A stretch of DNA of 64,000 bases, from positions 868,001 to 932,000 of the forward strand of contig NZ_FUHT01000004.1 in NCBI RefSeq assembly GCF_900155615.1, in the 5' to 3' direction. The notes beneath the pieces were generated by a model. It saw only the letters and a list, made by a program, of their open reading frames with translations. It did no database searches and was not told the origin of the DNA. Numbering within the stretch: position 1 is the first letter of the stretch; each line of letters starts with the position of its first letter. This DNA comes from Massiliimalia massiliensis. Lineage in GTDB: Bacteria > Bacillota > Clostridia > Oscillospirales > Ruminococcaceae. The translations under genes were made by a program, and so were the position numbers. Positions 8,357 to 17,551 of this stretch are shown here, piece by piece.

Positions 8357-9032
8357 CGACAATCTCCCCATCCTGTAAGCTATATACCGTATCGGCAATT
8401 TCCATCATATTCGGGTCGTGGGTTGTCATAACAACCGTAATTTTTTCCGTTTCTATCAGTTCCTTCAGGAGCTTCACCACATGCAGCGCGGTAGCGGTGT
8501 CAAGCTGCGCCGTCGGTTCATCCGCAAACACTACCTTCGGGCGGTGGGCAATCGCCCTGGCGATGGCAATTCGCTGCTGTTCGCCTCCGGACAGCTCGCC
8601 CGGTAGATGAGTCATTCTGTTTCCGAGTCCCACAAGGTTTAAGTACTTTTGTACCAAAGGCTTGTATTCCTTATAAGGCATACCGGCAATTCGCAGGCCA
8701 AATTCTACATTTTCATAGGCTGTCATCTGGCTCATCAGCGCAACGGACTGAAAAATTATCCCGATTTCCTCCCTGCGGAGCTGATCCTTCTTCTGTTCAG
8801 AAAACCTGGTAATATCCTCATCATGATAATAAATAGTCCCCTGCGTCGGCATATCCAGCGTGCTCAGCAGATTCAAAAGGGTGGTTTTTCCAGACCCTGA
8901 ACGGCCGCGCAGGACGGTAAGTTCCCCCTCCTTTACGGTCATAGAAATATTTTTGACAGCGTTAACGACTGTATTTCCCGCCTTATACTGCCGATACAGC
9001 CCGTCAGTAGAAATAATCGTCTGTTTTTCCAT
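8346..9032 (-). CDS. ABC transporter ATP-binding protein (MacB/LolD type)
   Basis: A 228-residue ATPase with Walker A GRSGSGKTT, signature LSGGEQQR, Walker B VVFADEPT and the THD His switch. It lies between a large FtsX-like permease gene (20 bases upstream) and a second ATPase gene that it overlaps. Having two ATPases with one permease suggests a heterodimeric ATPase. The set fits tripartite-type efflux of peptides, lipids or drugs across a Gram-positive envelope; the substrate is unknown. Confidence 0.92.
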   Translation of the reverse strand: MEKQTIISTDGLYRQYKAGNTVVNAVKNISMTVKEGELTVLRGRSGSGKTTLLNLLSTLDMPTQGTIYYHDEDITRFSEQKKDQLRREEIGIIFQSVALMSQMTAYENVEFGLRIAGMPYKEYKPLVQKYLNLVGLGNRMTHLPGELSGGEQQRIAIARAIAHRPKVVFADEPTAQLDTATALHVVKLLKELIETEKITVVMTTHDPNMMEIADTVYSLQDGEIVDAY

Positions 9033-9052
9033 CTGTGTTCTCCACTTTATCT

Positions 9053-11947
9053 CTAATCTTCACCCAGTTTCAAAGCCTGGTCGATCTTAATTTTATTGAT
9101 CATCCGCCCCAGAATCAGAATCCCGAACAGGATCATCAGGCCGATCACAACAAATATTTTTACGTAATCCGATGGATCCATATAAATGTCAAACGGCGGA
9201 ACCTGCTCTGAGGGAGCATAAAGGTATTGCAGCATCGGGATGGTCAGCTTGTTGACCAGCAGGCCAATTAAAATCCCGGCTGCTACAGATCCTCCGGTGA
9301 CCATCAGTTGTTCAAAGCCAAGCATGAATAAAAGGCTGCGCTTAGAAAGCCCCATCGCCCTGAGTACGCCAAATTGGAGCGTCCGTTCCTTCAGATTCAA
9401 AATCCAGAAAATCAAAAAGCCGATAAAGCTGATCGAAAGGGTGATCACAAAGCTCAGCGTCAGGGAACCGTTGATCCCCTGCAGCATCGGGTCGTTTTTG
9501 ATTTGGATGATTTGCTGCCCGGCATCCTTTACATCAACAACCGGAAGCTTTTTCTCCTTAATATCCTGATAAATGTCCGCATGGGTGGTCTTCCCGTCCA
9601 GGCTCAGCCAGATTTCATAGGGCTCCAGCCTCATCTGCGCCTGAATCAGGCTGTAATTTGCAATGACCAGGGTCGGTTCCTGCTCCGAATCTGTTTCTGT
9701 ATCCAGGCTGTCCGATTTTACCGGATTAAAGGATGGCCAATAGTCTACAAATCCGGCGACAATCCCATCCATTGCATAGGGTTGGTTTTTCCAGGTTACC
9801 TCTATTTCATCACCAACCTTGAGTCCCTTTTCTTTCAGAGAGGAGGAGACCAGCATCATCCGCGGATCCTCCGCAAGGAGGTTGAGATACTCGTTAATAT
9901 GGTAAGGCAGCAGATCGCCGCGCATCCAGGCTACCTTTGCAAACTCATGTGGTGTGATTCCCATAAGCTGTACATTGTTCCAGCCATCGCCGCCCCTGGA
10001 AATTTCTGTTCCCGATTTCCGGAACACCTTGGTTGCGGATTCTACGCCCTTTATCTCCTCAAACTGCTGGAATGGGATATCCACATAGGTGACGGAGTGT
10101 ACAAGATATCCGCCTTCGTCCGGGGAAGCCGCTTCCAGCTTCGTTTCCTGCCCGTCCTCACTTTCTGCTACTTTGTAATAAGAGTCCCTGTGAGGAAGTT
10201 CCGGCTTGAGCACCATATCAGTGCCGACCGCGTAGCTCACGCGATCCTCCATGAAGTTATTTAACGTTCTCGCGGCCGTCGCATGGAACATGGCAAGCGC
10301 AACGGTCAAAATCATGAAAAGGATGATAAACTGATCCTTCCCTTTTGAACGGGAGACTGACAAAAAGGACGCATAGAGCTGCGGCGCCCAGAGCCGTTTT
10401 CCCGCCAAAAAGATCAGCCTGACCAAATACGGGAAAACCCGCAGAAATAACAGCCCAAGACCCAGGATAAACAACGCGTTGATCAGAAACAGGGTCGGGT
10501 CAATATAGGAGAGCATGCCGGTATCCGAATGGGACAGCGACTGACTCATATTGTTGTAGTTATAGATCAGATAGACGGAAACCGCAATCAGGATAAAGTC
10601 AATCCCAATTTTCTTCCACCAGGCGCCTTTGAAAAACTTCGCCTTTTTCCGTTTATATTCTACAATTGACATCCGGGAAGCCTGTGTCGCAGGGATCATA
10701 ATGGCAAGGAACCCAATCGCGAATACACCCAGCAATCCAAGGAAATAGGTGCTGTCCAGGTGAAAGTCCACATTGATATTTTTTCGGCCCACCAGCTCCA
10801 TAAATCCATTGGAAAGGCCTAAAACTTTACAGATTAAAATTCCAAGCAGTGTTCCCGGCACCACAGATACGAGGGCAATCATTCCATTTTTCATCAAGGT
10901 TTCTGAAAAAATCTGAAGGTTGTTCGCTCCTCTGCTCTTAAGCAGGGTGATATCATTCTTCTCATGCTCCATAATCAAGGATGAAACCATGAAAATATAG
11001 AAAAACAACATCAGAATGACAGGCGCCAAAAGTACCTGAAGCGTCATATTCAGGCTTTCCTGGCGTTCTGCGTAGGATTTAAACACTTCGTTCGCTTTAA
11101 AGACCACCGAAGTGCCTTCTCCCAATGTGCTTTTGAGCTGTCCCAGCCGGGACATCACAGTAGGCACCTGGTTCATCTGCAATTCATGATAATCAAAGGT
11201 ATAGTACCAGTTCGCACTATCAATCAACGGGGTTTCACATGCAACAAATAAATCCTGAAACAGCTCAAAGTCCATCATCGCGGTCTTTTTATAATCCCCG
11301 ATCTTGTTGTTCCAGTACAGGTCGCTGGAATCCTTATAGGTATAGACTCCGACAACCTTCAGCTTCTGCACCGGGTAGTTATCGTTATACGGCGTCAGAT
11401 CAAGCGTATCTCCTAAGGAAAGCTCAAAGAAATTCAGCCCTTCCTCTGTGAGCATCACCTCAATGGCGTCGCCGTTCTGCTTATCTGACGGGAATTCCCC
11501 CGCAACCAGGCTGCAGTGGTCGAACATATCCTCTCGTCCGGCCAGACTCATCACTTCTTTTCCGCCGCGGGACGAGCTCCTTACAACCTTTGCATAGCTG
11601 TCAACATAACGATACTGTTTGCTGGAAACGACAATCGGAACTCCTAATGAAGAGATATTGCCCCCATCCATCTTTTCTTCTAAACGGAAAAAGGTGGTCA
11701 GCGCTTTTTCAAGCTCCTCCTCTTTGAGGTTCGGCTGGAGCGCTTTGATCGTAACAGAATAGTTTCCCGGATAAAGCCCGGTTTCTTCCTGACGGGCCTC
11801 CATATCCTTGATCAGCATACGCTGCAGGATGCTGCCGGTATAAATGGGAATACAAGTAATTACAGCAGTACTGATGATGAAACCAATCAGCAGGCAAGCT
11901 ACCATCCACTTGTTTCGCATCATTTTCCTGACACAAAATTCAAACAA
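9053..11947 (-). CDS. FtsX-like ABC transporter permease
   Basis: A 964-residue permease with an N-terminal TM helix (WMVACLLIGFIISTAVITCI), a long extracellular domain, then three TM helices near residues 310-420. A second extracellular domain follows, then three C-terminal TM helices including ILNLKERTLQFGVLRAMGLSKRS, the classic FtsX-domain coupling segment. This two-FtsX layout is that of the large MacB-like exporters of Firmicutes. It lies between the HlyD-like adaptor (12 bases upstream) and two ATPases. Confidence 0.92.
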   Translation of the reverse strand: MFEFCVRKMMRNKWMVACLLIGFIISTAVITCIPIYTGSILQRMLIKDMEARQEETGLYPGNYSVTIKALQPNLKEEELEKALTTFFRLEEKMDGGNISSLGVPIVVSSKQYRYVDSYAKVVRSSSRGGKEVMSLAGREDMFDHCSLVAGEFPSDKQNGDAIEVMLTEEGLNFFELSLGDTLDLTPYNDNYPVQKLKVVGVYTYKDSSDLYWNNKIGDYKKTAMMDFELFQDLFVACETPLIDSANWYYTFDYHELQMNQVPTVMSRLGQLKSTLGEGTSVVFKANEVFKSYAERQESLNMTLQVLLAPVILMLFFYIFMVSSLIMEHEKNDITLLKSRGANNLQIFSETLMKNGMIALVSVVPGTLLGILICKVLGLSNGFMELVGRKNINVDFHLDSTYFLGLLGVFAIGFLAIMIPATQASRMSIVEYKRKKAKFFKGAWWKKIGIDFILIAVSVYLIYNYNNMSQSLSHSDTGMLSYIDPTLFLINALFILGLGLLFLRVFPYLVRLIFLAGKRLWAPQLYASFLSVSRSKGKDQFIILFMILTVALAMFHATAARTLNNFMEDRVSYAVGTDMVLKPELPHRDSYYKVAESEDGQETKLEAASPDEGGYLVHSVTYVDIPFQQFEEIKGVESATKVFRKSGTEISRGGDGWNNVQLMGITPHEFAKVAWMRGDLLPYHINEYLNLLAEDPRMMLVSSSLKEKGLKVGDEIEVTWKNQPYAMDGIVAGFVDYWPSFNPVKSDSLDTETDSEQEPTLVIANYSLIQAQMRLEPYEIWLSLDGKTTHADIYQDIKEKKLPVVDVKDAGQQIIQIKNDPMLQGINGSLTLSFVITLSISFIGFLIFWILNLKERTLQFGVLRAMGLSKRSLLFMLGFEQLMVTGGSVAAGILIGLLVNKLTIPMLQYLYAPSEQVPPFDIYMDPSDYVKIFVVIGLMILFGILILGRMINKIKIDQALKLGED

Positions 11948-11959
11948 GCTGTCTTCCCC

Positions 11960-13105
11960 CTATTCCAAAATGACAATGTCGCCTTCTTCTAGCCCGCTCA
12001 CGACCTCATACTGCGTCGCCGTTTCAATTCCCACTTCGATATCCCGTTCACTTCTGATATTATCCTCAGACAATACACGCGCCGTAAAGGTTCCCATATA
12101 TTGAATGACGGCGCGCTTCGGTACAATCAGGACGTCTTCTTTCTGCTCCAGAATCACTTCAAAGCTGGCGCTGTCCCCGATTTCTATCCCGTCCGGCACT
12201 TCATCCATCTTAATAAAGACCGTTTCTTTCCGAAGCTCCTGCTCCTCTGCCGGGAAATCAGACGGTGTGGTTGCTACCTCTCCGGTGACCGTTGTCCCGC
12301 CGACAGTGATTGTAACCGGCATCCCTACCTTCATGTCCAAAGCATAGCCGCCAGTATATTCCAGGATCAGATCGGATGGGTCGGAGAGCTTGATAATCGT
12401 TTTCAGTGCCGGGACATAATCACCAATCCCAATTTCCTCCACGTAGGTAACCTTTCCGCTGCTCGGCGCAACAATCTGCGACTTATCGCGGGTCAGCTTC
12501 AGATCATCCAGATCGATCTGCGCAATTTCCAAATCCTTTTTCTTGGCCCTGATATCATAGCTTTCTCCGTCCTGATTCTCTAGATCCTTAATTTCCAGCT
12601 TTAAGTCCTCAATCTGATATTCAAGGTCAAGCGCTTCATCCGGAAACTGCTTTTTCCTGTCTTCCAGATATTGAAGTCTTAACTTTTTGCGCTCCAGCTC
12701 ATTGGAGGAATTATTTTTCTTCAGTTGCTCCAATTCCAGCTTGATCTTTTCAATCTCAAGCTGCTTTTTTTGGATATCCTTTTCAAGCGAATCCGTATCA
12801 AGCTCGGCAATCAGCTGCCCTTTCTTGACAGTATCTCCCAGCTTGACATTTACGGATTTCAGATACCCGCTCCGGTATGGAAAAGAGAGGGAGTATTGTT
12901 TTTTGCTACCGATATTTCCCGAACCCTTCGCCGTATTCACAATGTCTCCGCGTTCTACCTTCTGCGTCGTATATTCCACAGCCTCCGGCTCTTTGACCGG
13001 CGGCGCCAGAAGCTCCTCTTCCTCAGGCATCACAGAACATCCCTGCAACAGTAAGGTCATTGCAGCGATTGATACCAATATTTTTCCGACTCTTAATTTA
13101 TGCAT
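11960..13105 (-). CDS. HlyD/MacA-type membrane fusion lipoprotein
   Basis: A 381-residue efflux adaptor. It starts with a signal peptide ending in a lipobox LLLQGC, so it is anchored outside the membrane. A biotinyl-lipoyl-like half motif (SGYLKSVNVKLGDTVKKGQLIAELD) is followed by a long Lys/Glu-rich coiled coil (about residues 120-210), the second lipoyl half (IVAPSSGKVTYVEEIGIGDYV) and beta-barrel domains. I chose ATG 13105 because AGAGGGAAGACGGA precedes it, while the upstream in-frame ATG at 13132 has no Shine-Dalgarno. It opens the export operon. Confidence 0.93.
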   Translation of the reverse strand: MHKLRVGKILVSIAAMTLLLQGCSVMPEEEELLAPPVKEPEAVEYTTQKVERGDIVNTAKGSGNIGSKKQYSLSFPYRSGYLKSVNVKLGDTVKKGQLIAELDTDSLEKDIQKKQLEIEKIKLELEQLKKNNSSNELERKKLRLQYLEDRKKQFPDEALDLEYQIEDLKLEIKDLENQDGESYDIRAKKKDLEIAQIDLDDLKLTRDKSQIVAPSSGKVTYVEEIGIGDYVPALKTIIKLSDPSDLILEYTGGYALDMKVGMPVTITVGGTTVTGEVATTPSDFPAEEQELRKETVFIKMDEVPDGIEIGDSASFEVILEQKEDVLIVPKRAVIQYMGTFTARVLSEDNIRSERDIEVGIETATQYEVVSGLEEGDIVILE

Positions 13106-13260
13106 TTCCGTCTTCCCTCTTTTACTTCTCATTTAAGGAATATTATAATACATAGCAATAAAATTTGCTAGTTTTTTCTTTCATACGCACAAATTATTTA
13201 GCAATATGATAAATTAATAAAAAAATACTATTGATATTGCCAAGCCGGATACAGATATAT

Positions 13261-13296
13261 GAAACAGGACGCAGGCGTCTGCCTGCGTCCTGTTTC
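13261..13296 (-). terminator. terminator of the sigma/anti-sigma operon
   Basis: A perfect 16-bp stem GAAACAGGACGCAGGC/GCCTGCGTCCTGTTTC with loop GTCT just after the anti-sigma gene. The remaining bases up to 13104 are AT-rich and hold TATAAT-like sequence for the export operon. Confidence 0.75.
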
Positions 13297-13304
13297 GCTC
13301 TGTT

Positions 13305-14729
13305 TTAATCATCATCGTCGTCCTGGTCATCATCGTCGTCCCGGTCATCATCGTCATCCCGGTCATCATCGTCATCCCGGTCATCATCGTCGTCATCAGA
13401 AGACGCCGCCTTGCTCGAAGTACTCTTTTTCTCACCCTCCAGCTTATCCCGGTCGTACTCGATTATTTTTCCGGTACGCGCGTTAATTTCATAATCATAT
13501 TCATAGCCGCCCGCAATAAATTCGACATCGTACTTTCCATCTTCCTTGTCCAGGATGACCGATACATTCTTCGCGCTGCTGACTCCGGCATGGGAGAAGG
13601 CGGCGCTTTTCGCCTTATCCTTGGAGATCAGGCTGGTGGCGCTGGTAACAGGCTTGTCATCGTCCTGATCATCGTCATCATCCCGGTCATCGTCATCGTC
13701 CTGGTCATCGTCATCGTCCTGGTCATTTGCATCATCCTGATCCATCGCTTCTTTGTCAGCCTTCAGCACTGCACCGGTTGTTGCATCGATATCGTAATCA
13801 TACTCTGTCCTATTGCTGATAAACTCAACCTCATATACCATCACGCCGTCGTCAAAGTCAAGCTCTGCCTTGACATTGGAGGCCTGTGCGGCCTGGATTC
13901 CTGCGTGAGAGAAGGCGGCGGATTTTGCCGCGCTCGCTTCAATATAGCCTTCCTTGCTTGGATCACCCTGCTTTAACAGGTCGTCAAAATCAATATCCTT
14001 AGAATCCGCAAGCAGATACAGATCGTTAACCGACAGCTTTGCAAGGTCTGCAAAGCTCTTGGTAGGATCCTTTGCCAGAATTCTTTGAATCAAAGAAACG
14101 CGCCCAATCGAAATGTGGTATTCGTCCGCAAGCTTCTGTAATTCCTCGTCACTGGTCACCGTCTGAGCCAGAATAGCGGGAGTAATTTCATTTTCAGATA
14201 GGATCGCGTTAATGGATTCCATCAGACGGCTTTCCAGCTCCCTGCTCTTATTTTCATCATCATTGTCAACGGAAACCAGGATCGAGTTCTTCAGCTCGTC
14301 AATATATCCGTTTTTCAGCATCGAGCCAACCAGCGCATTCACTGCAACGTCGAAATCAACTCCCTTTAAATCCATCCCGTCCAGGATTTCATTCGCGTCG
14401 TCATTAAGTGCTTCCACGGATAAGACAGTGTCATTTTTGTTGGTCTTTAACTCAATACTTGGGTTTACATCCAGATCAATTACAGAATCTACGGCATAAT
14501 AGCTGTGGCTTGCCACACCGATACCAACCGCCATCACAAACGCTGCCGCGGCCGCCGCAATTCCAATAGTCCATTTTTTCCGGTTCGGTTTTTTATTTAC
14601 TGCTAACTCATTCATATTGATAGCCTTCCCTTTCTGCTCTTTGCATTTCAGGAGGATATCATCCAATTGATTCGGTGTAGCATCGTGAATTTCGGCTGCT
14701 AACCTTTCCATCAATTCCTTATTTTTCAT
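13305..14729 (-). CDS. RsgI-like anti-sigma factor with two PepSY domains and Asp-rich repeats
   Basis: A 474-residue single-pass membrane protein. Residues 1-50 are cytoplasmic and would hold the sigma factor, 53-74 are the TM helix, and 80-250 contain the RsgI-like middle domain (SVIDLDVNPSIELKTN). Two PepSY-type units follow (about 262-325 and 370-428), each opening with AKSAAFSHAG and ending with YDYDIDATTG or YDYEINARTG. Each PepSY unit is linked to an acidic tract: 331-358 and the C-terminus 445-474, made of DDDDDR-type hexamers. The start at 14729 follows GGGGG with 8-base spacing and overlaps the sigma gene by 11 bases. It probably releases the sigma factor on an envelope signal. Confidence 0.87.
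   Translation of the reverse strand: MKNKELMERLAAEIHDATPNQLDDILLKCKEQKGKAINMNELAVNKKPNRKKWTIGIAAAAAAFVMAVGIGVASHSYYAVDSVIDLDVNPSIELKTNKNDTVLSVEALNDDANEILDGMDLKGVDFDVAVNALVGSMLKNGYIDELKNSILVSVDNDDENKSRELESRLMESINAILSENEITPAILAQTVTSDEELQKLADEYHISIGRVSLIQRILAKDPTKSFADLAKLSVNDLYLLADSKDIDFDDLLKQGDPSKEGYIEASAAKSAAFSHAGIQAAQASNVKAELDFDDGVMVYEVEFISNRTEYDYDIDATTGAVLKADKEAMDQDDANDQDDDDDQDDDDDRDDDDDQDDDKPVTSATSLISKDKAKSAAFSHAGVSSAKNVSVILDKEDGKYDVEFIAGGYEYDYEINARTGKIIEYDRDKLEGEKKSTSSKAASSDDDDDDRDDDDDRDDDDDRDDDDDQDDDDD
13308..13397 (-). repeat. 18-bp tandem repeats coding DDDDDR
   Basis: Four to five direct units close to CCGGTCATCATCGTCATC (plus strand), each coding six residues, form the extreme C-terminus of the anti-sigma factor. 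Since the unit is 18 bases, gain or loss keeps the frame. Confidence 0.9.
13656..13739 (-). repeat. internal 18-bp Asp-rich repeats
   Basis: A second, more degenerate array of the same hexamer (DDDDDQ/R) lies between the two PepSY units. Confidence 0.8.
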
Positions 14730-15312
14730 TGAATTCATCCCCCATGAATCTGCGCATCTTATTTAATGCACGTCGATATTTTGAAAGAACAGTCGGCAAA
14801 GGCAGGTCCAGCAGAGAAGCAATTTCCCGGTGTTTAAGCCCGGAAACCGCATAGAGCGTCACGATCTGCCGTTCTTCCTCAGTTAATGCTTTTAATACGG
14901 CCTGAAGCAAGATTTTATCCTGGCTTTCCGCAAACCGGTCCTTCGGATCGGAAATATCCCAGCTTTCATCCAGCGGGACATCCGGCAGCTTCCGATTCTG
15001 TCTCAGCTTCATCAGGGAAAGATTTTTCACAATGGTTAAAATCCAAGCCATCGGCTTCCCCTTTGCAGCATAGCTTCCAGCCGCAGCATAAATTTTCAGA
15101 TAGGTGTCCTGCATCACATCTTCTGCCGAGTGGGCGTCCTTCAAAATAGACAGCGCAAATCCATACACCGCTGAGGACGTCTCCGCATAAAGGGCGGAGA
15201 GCGCCCCGGTATCGCCTTCCGCGATCCGGAACAAGAGCTGTTCGTCAATAGCTGGTGTATGATTCGGTTTCAATGTGTTTTTCATCGTTGACGTCAAACC
15301 AAGAAAAATCAT
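14719..15312 (-). CDS. ECF-type RNA polymerase sigma factor
   Basis: A 197-residue sigma-70-family factor. Region 2 includes SAVYGFALSILKDAHSAEDVMQDTYLKIY, and region 4 ends with LTEEERQIVTLYAVSGLKHREIASLLDLPLPTVLSKYRRALNKMR. There is no region 1 or 3, as in ECF factors. The start at 15312 follows AGAGGTAAAAGTG; an earlier in-frame ATG at 15348 has no ribosome site. Its last codons overlap the RsgI-like gene, so the pair is translationally coupled, the usual arrangement for sigma factor and membrane anti-sigma. Confidence 0.93.
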   Translation of the reverse strand: MIFLGLTSTMKNTLKPNHTPAIDEQLLFRIAEGDTGALSALYAETSSAVYGFALSILKDAHSAEDVMQDTYLKIYAAAGSYAAKGKPMAWILTIVKNLSLMKLRQNRKLPDVPLDESWDISDPKDRFAESQDKILLQAVLKALTEEERQIVTLYAVSGLKHREIASLLDLPLPTVLSKYRRALNKMRRFMGDEFNEK

Positions 15313-15391
15313 CACTTTTACCTCTTCATAAGAATAATGCAGGAGCATTCTGTTTTATTGCATTAATTCTAAATTTTTTTCTTCTTTGTTT

Positions 15392-15421
15392 ATCATAGCA
15401 TAAAATACTGTTTTGAATCAA
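15392..15421 (-). promoter_or_regulatory. promoter of the sigma factor gene
   Basis: TTGATT-18-TATGAT with TGC before the -10, on the minus strand. Confidence 0.6.
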
Positions 15422-15428
15422 CAAAAAA

Positions 15429-15455
15429 CAGGCTGAAAAACCGGTTTTCAGCCTG
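15429..15455 (-). terminator. terminator of the amino-acid ABC operon
   Basis: Stem CAGGCTGAAAA/TTTTCAGCCTG followed on the minus strand by TTTTTTG, just after the ATPase gene. Confidence 0.8.
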
Positions 15456-15487
15456 CCAGCCTATGTATCTCTGCATACTGGGCATTC

Positions 15488-16231
15488 CTATTTTAAAATT
15501 GTAGTCAAAAATTCCCTTGTCCGGGCGCATTTCGGATTCCCGAACACCTCCTGCGGCGTTCCCTCTTCCAGAATCACCCCGCCGTCCATAAAGACCACGC
15601 GGTTCGCCACTTCCCTAGCAAAGCCCATTTCATGGGTCACAACCACCATAGTCATATTCTCTTCCGCAAGCTGACGGATCGTCTCCAACACCTCGCCGGT
15701 AAGCTCCGGATCAAGCGCGGAGGTTGGTTCGTCAAACAGCATAATATCCGGGTTCATCATCAGCGCACGCGCGATCGCCACGCGCTGCTTCTGGCCTCCG
15801 CTTAACGAGGCCGGATATGCGTCCGCCTTTTCCAGCATTCCGACCTTTTTCAGGTACTTCTGCGCATTGGCGCTGATCTCCTCCTGTGGCTGTTTCTTGA
15901 CAAGCTTGGGAGAAAGCTCAAGATTCTGCCGGACGGTCAGGTGCGGAAACAGATTAAAATGCTGAAACACCATCCCCATTTTTAAAATCAGCTTTTGGAT
16001 ATCCGTCTGTTTTGCATAAATTCCGTTCTCTACCAATGGGTCTCCCTCAATCAGTACAGAGCCGGAATCCACCTTTTCCAGATCAATCAGGCAGCGCAGC
16101 AGCGTTGATTTTCCGGAGCCGGAGGAACCGATTACCGCAACTACATCTCCCTGATTCACCTCCAGCGTAATCCCTTTCAGAACTTCTACGTCAAAGGATT
16201 TATGTACGTCATTAATTTGTATCATATTCAT
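15488..16231 (-). CDS. glnQ: polar amino acid ABC transporter ATP-binding protein
   Basis: A 247-residue ATPase of the GlnQ/HisP family: Walker [10 protein letters not shown], signature [15 protein letters not shown], Walker [16 protein letters not shown] and the His switch [12 protein letters not shown], which is the amino-acid importer hallmark. The start follows GGAGGGAAAACTCGA. It is the second gene of a two-gene unit, 24 bases after the permease gene. No substrate-binding protein is encoded nearby. Confidence 0.93.
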   Translation of the reverse strand: MNMIQINDVHKSFDVEVLKGITLEVNQGDVVAVIGSSGSGKSTLLRCLIDLEKVDSGSVLIEGDPLVENGIYAKQTDIQKLILKMGMVFQHFNLFPHLTVRQNLELSPKLVKKQPQEEISANAQKYLKKVGMLEKADAYPASLSGGQKQRVAIARALMMNPDIMLFDEPTSALDPELTGEVLETIRQLAEENMTMVVVTHEMGFAREVANRVVFMDGGVILEEGTPQEVFGNPKCARTREFLTTILK

Positions 16232-16255
16232 TCGAGTTTTCCTCCCTATCCAGCA

Positions 16256-16906
16256 TTAAAAGCTATATTTCTTTTCCAGCTTCTTGAAGATCAGCGCGGG
16301 CACTGTCGTCAGAACCAGATAGAAGATCATACAGAAGAAATACGGCAGGATCGTCACCTCGGCATTGGCAATGTTTTTCGCTGCCTCCAGCAGGTCGCCC
16401 ATCCCGATAACAAAAACCAGGGAGGTATCCTTTACCAGGGTGATTGTTTCATTTGCCAGGGACGGGAGCGCGACCCGGAACATCTGAGGAAAAATAATCC
16501 GGAACATGGTCTGGCTGCGGTTTAGCCCTAAAACCTTTGCCGCCTCATACTGCCCCTTGTCCACCGCCAGGAAGCCTCCACGGAAAATTTCAGCAAAATA
16601 TGCCGCATAGTTCAGGGTAAACGCAATCAGAATTGCCGCCATCCGGCTGTTCAGGGTCAGGTATGGCCCAATCACCGGCAGGCACGGCAGGCCGTAAAAA
16701 ATGGTGAAAATCTGCAGCATCAGCGGCGTTCCCCGCATGATGTAAATATAAAAATTCAGGACAGCCCGCAGCGGCTTCACCCGGCTGCGAACCCCAAGCG
16801 TCACCACCATCCCAAGCGGGATTGACATAACATAGGTCGCGCAAAATACAATAATCGTAATTCCACAGCCCTTTAAAAGCTGATAAAACATTCCAAGGTA
16901 ATCCAT
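16256..16906 (-). CDS. polar amino acid ABC transporter permease
   Basis: A 216-residue HisM/GlnP-type permease with about five TM helices. The family motif YAAYFAEIFRGGFLAVDKGQYEAAKVLGLNRSQTMFRIIFPQ is present with the EAA loop that docks the ATPase. The start at 16906 follows GGAGGGTTCTTTC; the earlier in-frame ATG at 16948 lies too near the promoter. It forms an importer with the ATPase downstream. The missing binding protein must be encoded elsewhere or shared. Confidence 0.92.
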   Translation of the reverse strand: MDYLGMFYQLLKGCGITIIVFCATYVMSIPLGMVVTLGVRSRVKPLRAVLNFYIYIMRGTPLMLQIFTIFYGLPCLPVIGPYLTLNSRMAAILIAFTLNYAAYFAEIFRGGFLAVDKGQYEAAKVLGLNRSQTMFRIIFPQMFRVALPSLANETITLVKDTSLVFVIGMGDLLEAAKNIANAEVTILPYFFCMIFYLVLTTVPALIFKKLEKKYSF

Positions 16907-16966
16907 GAAAGAACCCTCCATTACTTTCTCGTTACCAATTGATATCATAGTAACATACTAAAGCTA

Positions 16967-16996
16967 ATTATACTATAAATCCCCATAATCTTGCAA
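16967..16996 (-). promoter_or_regulatory. promoter of the amino-acid ABC operon
   Basis: TTGCAA-18-TATAAT on the minus strand. Confidence 0.65.
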
Positions 16997-17015
16997 GATA
17001 TTTTTCAAAGCAAAA

Positions 17016-17038
17016 GAGAGGAAATAGTGTTTCCTCTC
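17016..17038 (-). terminator. terminator of rlmH
   Basis: Stem GAGAGGAAA/TTTCCTCTC followed on the minus strand by TTTTG. Confidence 0.8.
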
Positions 17039-17044
17039 CATTGG

Positions 17045-17524
17045 CTATTTGTGATATTTTCCATTCGCGTTAATCTGAAACGCCCTGTAAACCTGCTCAA
17101 GCAGCATCACCCTGGCCATTTGGTGCGGAAAGGTCATTGGGGACATAGAAAGCTTCTGATCCGCCTTTGCCTTAACTTCTTTTGACAGCCCATAGGAGCC
17201 GCCGATGATCAGGTCAATTTCACTTACGCCGTTTAAAGCAAGCGCTGAAAACTTCTCCGCTAACTGTTCGGAGCTTAATTCCTTTCCTTCAATACACAGT
17301 GCAATATGATAGCCGCTGCGAAGCTTTGCCAGGATTTCCCGGCCTTCTTCCTCAATACATTTTGTGATCTGGCTTTCAGAAGGGCTGGATGGCAGCTTAT
17401 ATTCGTTTAACTCGATCAGCTCCAGCCGGCAAAAAGCCCCCAACCGCTTTTGGTATTCCCGGCATGCTTCCTGCCAGTAATGCTCTTTCAGTTTTCCAAT
17501 ACAGATTAAGCGCATTGTCAGCAT
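17045..17524 (-). CDS. rlmH: 23S rRNA (pseudouridine1915-N3)-methyltransferase
   Basis: A SPOUT-class methyltransferase that modifies pseudouridine 1915 of 23S rRNA using SAM. ICIGKLKEHY opens the protein, LCIEGKELSSEQLA and IDLIIGGSYGLS form the cofactor knot, and MTFPHQMARVMLLEQVYRAFQINANGKYHK is the family's diagnostic C-terminus. Starting at 17524 gives 159 residues, the usual length. It lies just after the MBL hydrolase gene (27 bases), an arrangement known from other Firmicutes. Confidence 0.96.
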   Translation of the reverse strand: MLTMRLICIGKLKEHYWQEACREYQKRLGAFCRLELIELNEYKLPSSPSESQITKCIEEEGREILAKLRSGYHIALCIEGKELSSEQLAEKFSALALNGVSEIDLIIGGSYGLSKEVKAKADQKLSMSPMTFPHQMARVMLLEQVYRAFQINANGKYHK

Positions 17525-17551
17525 AAATATCACCATTCCTTTTTAGGGAGA

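Noticed and set aside
9374-10264. 296-codon frame on the plus strand opposite the FtsX permease
   Set aside because: No motif or ribosome site, while the minus-strand permease frame is complete and in an operon.
13308-13397. CRISPR-like regular repeat
   Set aside because: The 18-bp units are contiguous, have no spacers and code an in-frame Asp-rich tail.
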